A stretch of DNA of 13,350 nucleotides, taken from contig PLEA01000457.1 in assembly GCA_003136335.1 (NCBI GenBank), forward strand, positions 293-13,642. Reading direction: 5' to 3'. This stretch comes from Acidobacteriaceae bacterium (GTDB taxonomy: Bacteria > Acidobacteriota > Terriglobia > Terriglobales > SbA1). The position numbers and the translations under genes are program-made. A model generated the notes under the pieces. The model had not been told where the DNA came from and did no database searches. It saw only the letters and a list, made by a program, of their open reading frames with translations. Shown here in pieces: positions 12,670 through 13,350 of this stretch (its first letter is position 1; every line of letters starts with the position of its first letter).

Positions 12670-13350
12670 TTAAGCCCAGTGGTGTGTTCTGCCCATCGAA
12701 GCGTCGGAGGTGTCGGAAGTGTCGGTGCTGTCCATTTTGCGCTCCGACACCTGGTTAGGGTCGATACCCAGCTTCTTCATCCGTGTGATGAACGTGGTCC
12801 TCTTGAGTCCAAGGCGAGCGGCAGCGCCGCCTGATCCGCCAACCCGGCCGTCGGCTTCTTTGAGGGCGCGGATGATTTGACTGCGATCAACTTCGGCGAG
12901 AATACTCCGCACAGGCGTGCGTCTTTCCGATTTCGGAGCCGGGTCTTTGGCTGGCGCGGGCATCGTGCGAGAGTGCAGTTCTGCAACAGGCACGTTTAGG
13001 CTTGGGCCCGACGAGAGGATGACAGATCGCTCGATAACATTCTGCAGCTCCCGAATGTTGCCTGGCCAGCGATATTGGCACAGAGCGTTCATCGTTTCTG
13101 AAGATATAGTCTCAACTGGCCTGCTCATGCGGCGAGAGAACTCCTCAGCGAAATGCCGCACCAGAAGCGGGATATCTTCCGGGCGCTCGCGTAATGGAGG
13201 AAGTTCAACCGGAAATACGTTTAAGCGAAAGAAAAGGTCCGAACGAAACTTCTGCTCTTGAACCATCGCAGCCAGGTCCCGATTTGTTGCCGCGATCAAA
13301 CGTACGTCGGTCCGAATGGTTCGTGTGCCTCCCAACCGCTCAAACTCCCG
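12670..13350 (-). CDS. Sigma-54-dependent transcriptional activator, C-terminal part
   Basis: 226 residues are in the window; the gene continues beyond 13350 at its 5' end. The AAA+ ATPase part shows VRLIAATNRDL (sensor I), FRSDLFFRLNVFPVELPPLR with RERPEDIPLL (arginine finger region) and WPGNIRELQNVIERSVIL (sensor II). After a linker comes a Fis-type helix-turn-helix, SQIIRALKEADGRVGG then GAAARLGLKRTTFITRMKKL, resembling FhlA-like regulators. Such proteins hydrolyse ATP to open sigma-54 promoter complexes from distant upstream sites. Walker A/B and the sensory domain are outside the window, so the signal is unknown. The last ~25 residues carry a low-complexity tail (STDTSDTSDAS). Two sigma-54-type promoters in this window are candidate targets. 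Confidence 0.95.
   Translation of the reverse strand, partial: REFERLGGTRTIRTDVRLIAATNRDLAAMVQEQKFRSDLFFRLNVFPVELPPLRERPEDIPLLVRHFAEEFSRRMSRPVETISSETMNALCQYRWPGNIRELQNVIERSVILSSGPSLNVPVAELHSRTMPAPAKDPAPKSERRTPVRSILAEVDRSQIIRALKEADGRVGGSGGAAARLGLKRTTFITRMKKLGIDPNQVSERKMDSTDTSDTSDASMGRTHHWA
12703..12729 (-). repeat. Three 9-bp tandem repeats in the activator 3' end
   Basis: On the plus strand GTCGGAGGT, GTCGGAAGT and GTCGGTGCT follow each other without gaps. They encode the Thr-Ser-Asp-type repeats of the activator's tail and could expand or contract in frame by slippage. Confidence 0.7.

Noticed and set aside
1..13350. CRISPR array, tRNA, rRNA or complete transposase
   Set aside because: No regularly spaced repeats, tRNA-like cloverleaf or transposase motifs were noticed.

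Overview
The window reads like chromosomal DNA of an aerobic, soil-type Gram-negative bacterium, most likely an Acidobacteriota (Terriglobia/Koribacter-like) lineage. This is inferred from protein style: the caa3 oxidase genes placed next to a bc complex with cytochrome c fused to cytochrome b, a haem-binding-domain protein, small secreted proteins of acidobacterial type and a FhlA/NtrC-like regulator. No database search was possible.

Layout. (1) Positions 1-876, minus strand: a secreted cupredoxin-like protein followed by the 5' end of a heme-copper oxidase subunit III gene that runs off the window and carries an apparent one-base frameshift. A good sigma-54-type promoter (1083-1099) points at this pair. 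(2) Positions 1132-1581, minus: a broken haem-binding-domain gene with two frameshifts and a damaged CXXCH motif. (3) Positions 1833-2990, plus: a possible 44-residue membrane protein, a cupin, and an unrecognised secreted protein. (4) Positions 3126-11017, plus: a compact eight-gene respiratory operon in the order coxB with fused cytochrome c, coxA, coxC, an unrecognised multi-TM protein, a diheme cytochrome c, Rieske protein, cytochrome b with fused cytochrome c, and a CtaG-type assembly factor. (5) Positions 11018-11291: no gene seen. (6) Positions 11292-13350, minus: a frameshifted receiver-like pseudogene, a strong GC hairpin, two small secreted proteins behind a second sigma-54-type promoter (12607-12623), and the C-terminal part of a sigma-54-dependent activator that enters from the right edge.

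How it fits together. The central operon encodes a nearly complete quinol-to-oxygen electron path: Rieske/cytochrome b oxidises quinol, electrons pass through c-type hemes (one on cytochrome b, two on the lipoprotein-like cytochrome, one on CoxB) to CuA and then to the heme a/a3-CuB centre of CoxA. No separate cytochrome c1 gene is present, which suggests a physically wired bc-caa3 supercomplex. CtaG would assist copper insertion. Genes overlap or are closely spaced throughout, so co-transcription is likely.

Most notable: two near-consensus sigma-54 promoters, each correctly oriented in an intergenic region, in the same window as a sigma-54 activator; one lies upstream of a second oxidase-linked locus and one upstream of two small secreted proteins. 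Also notable is that every apparent frameshift lies in flanking genes, while about 7.9 kb of respiratory operon is intact.
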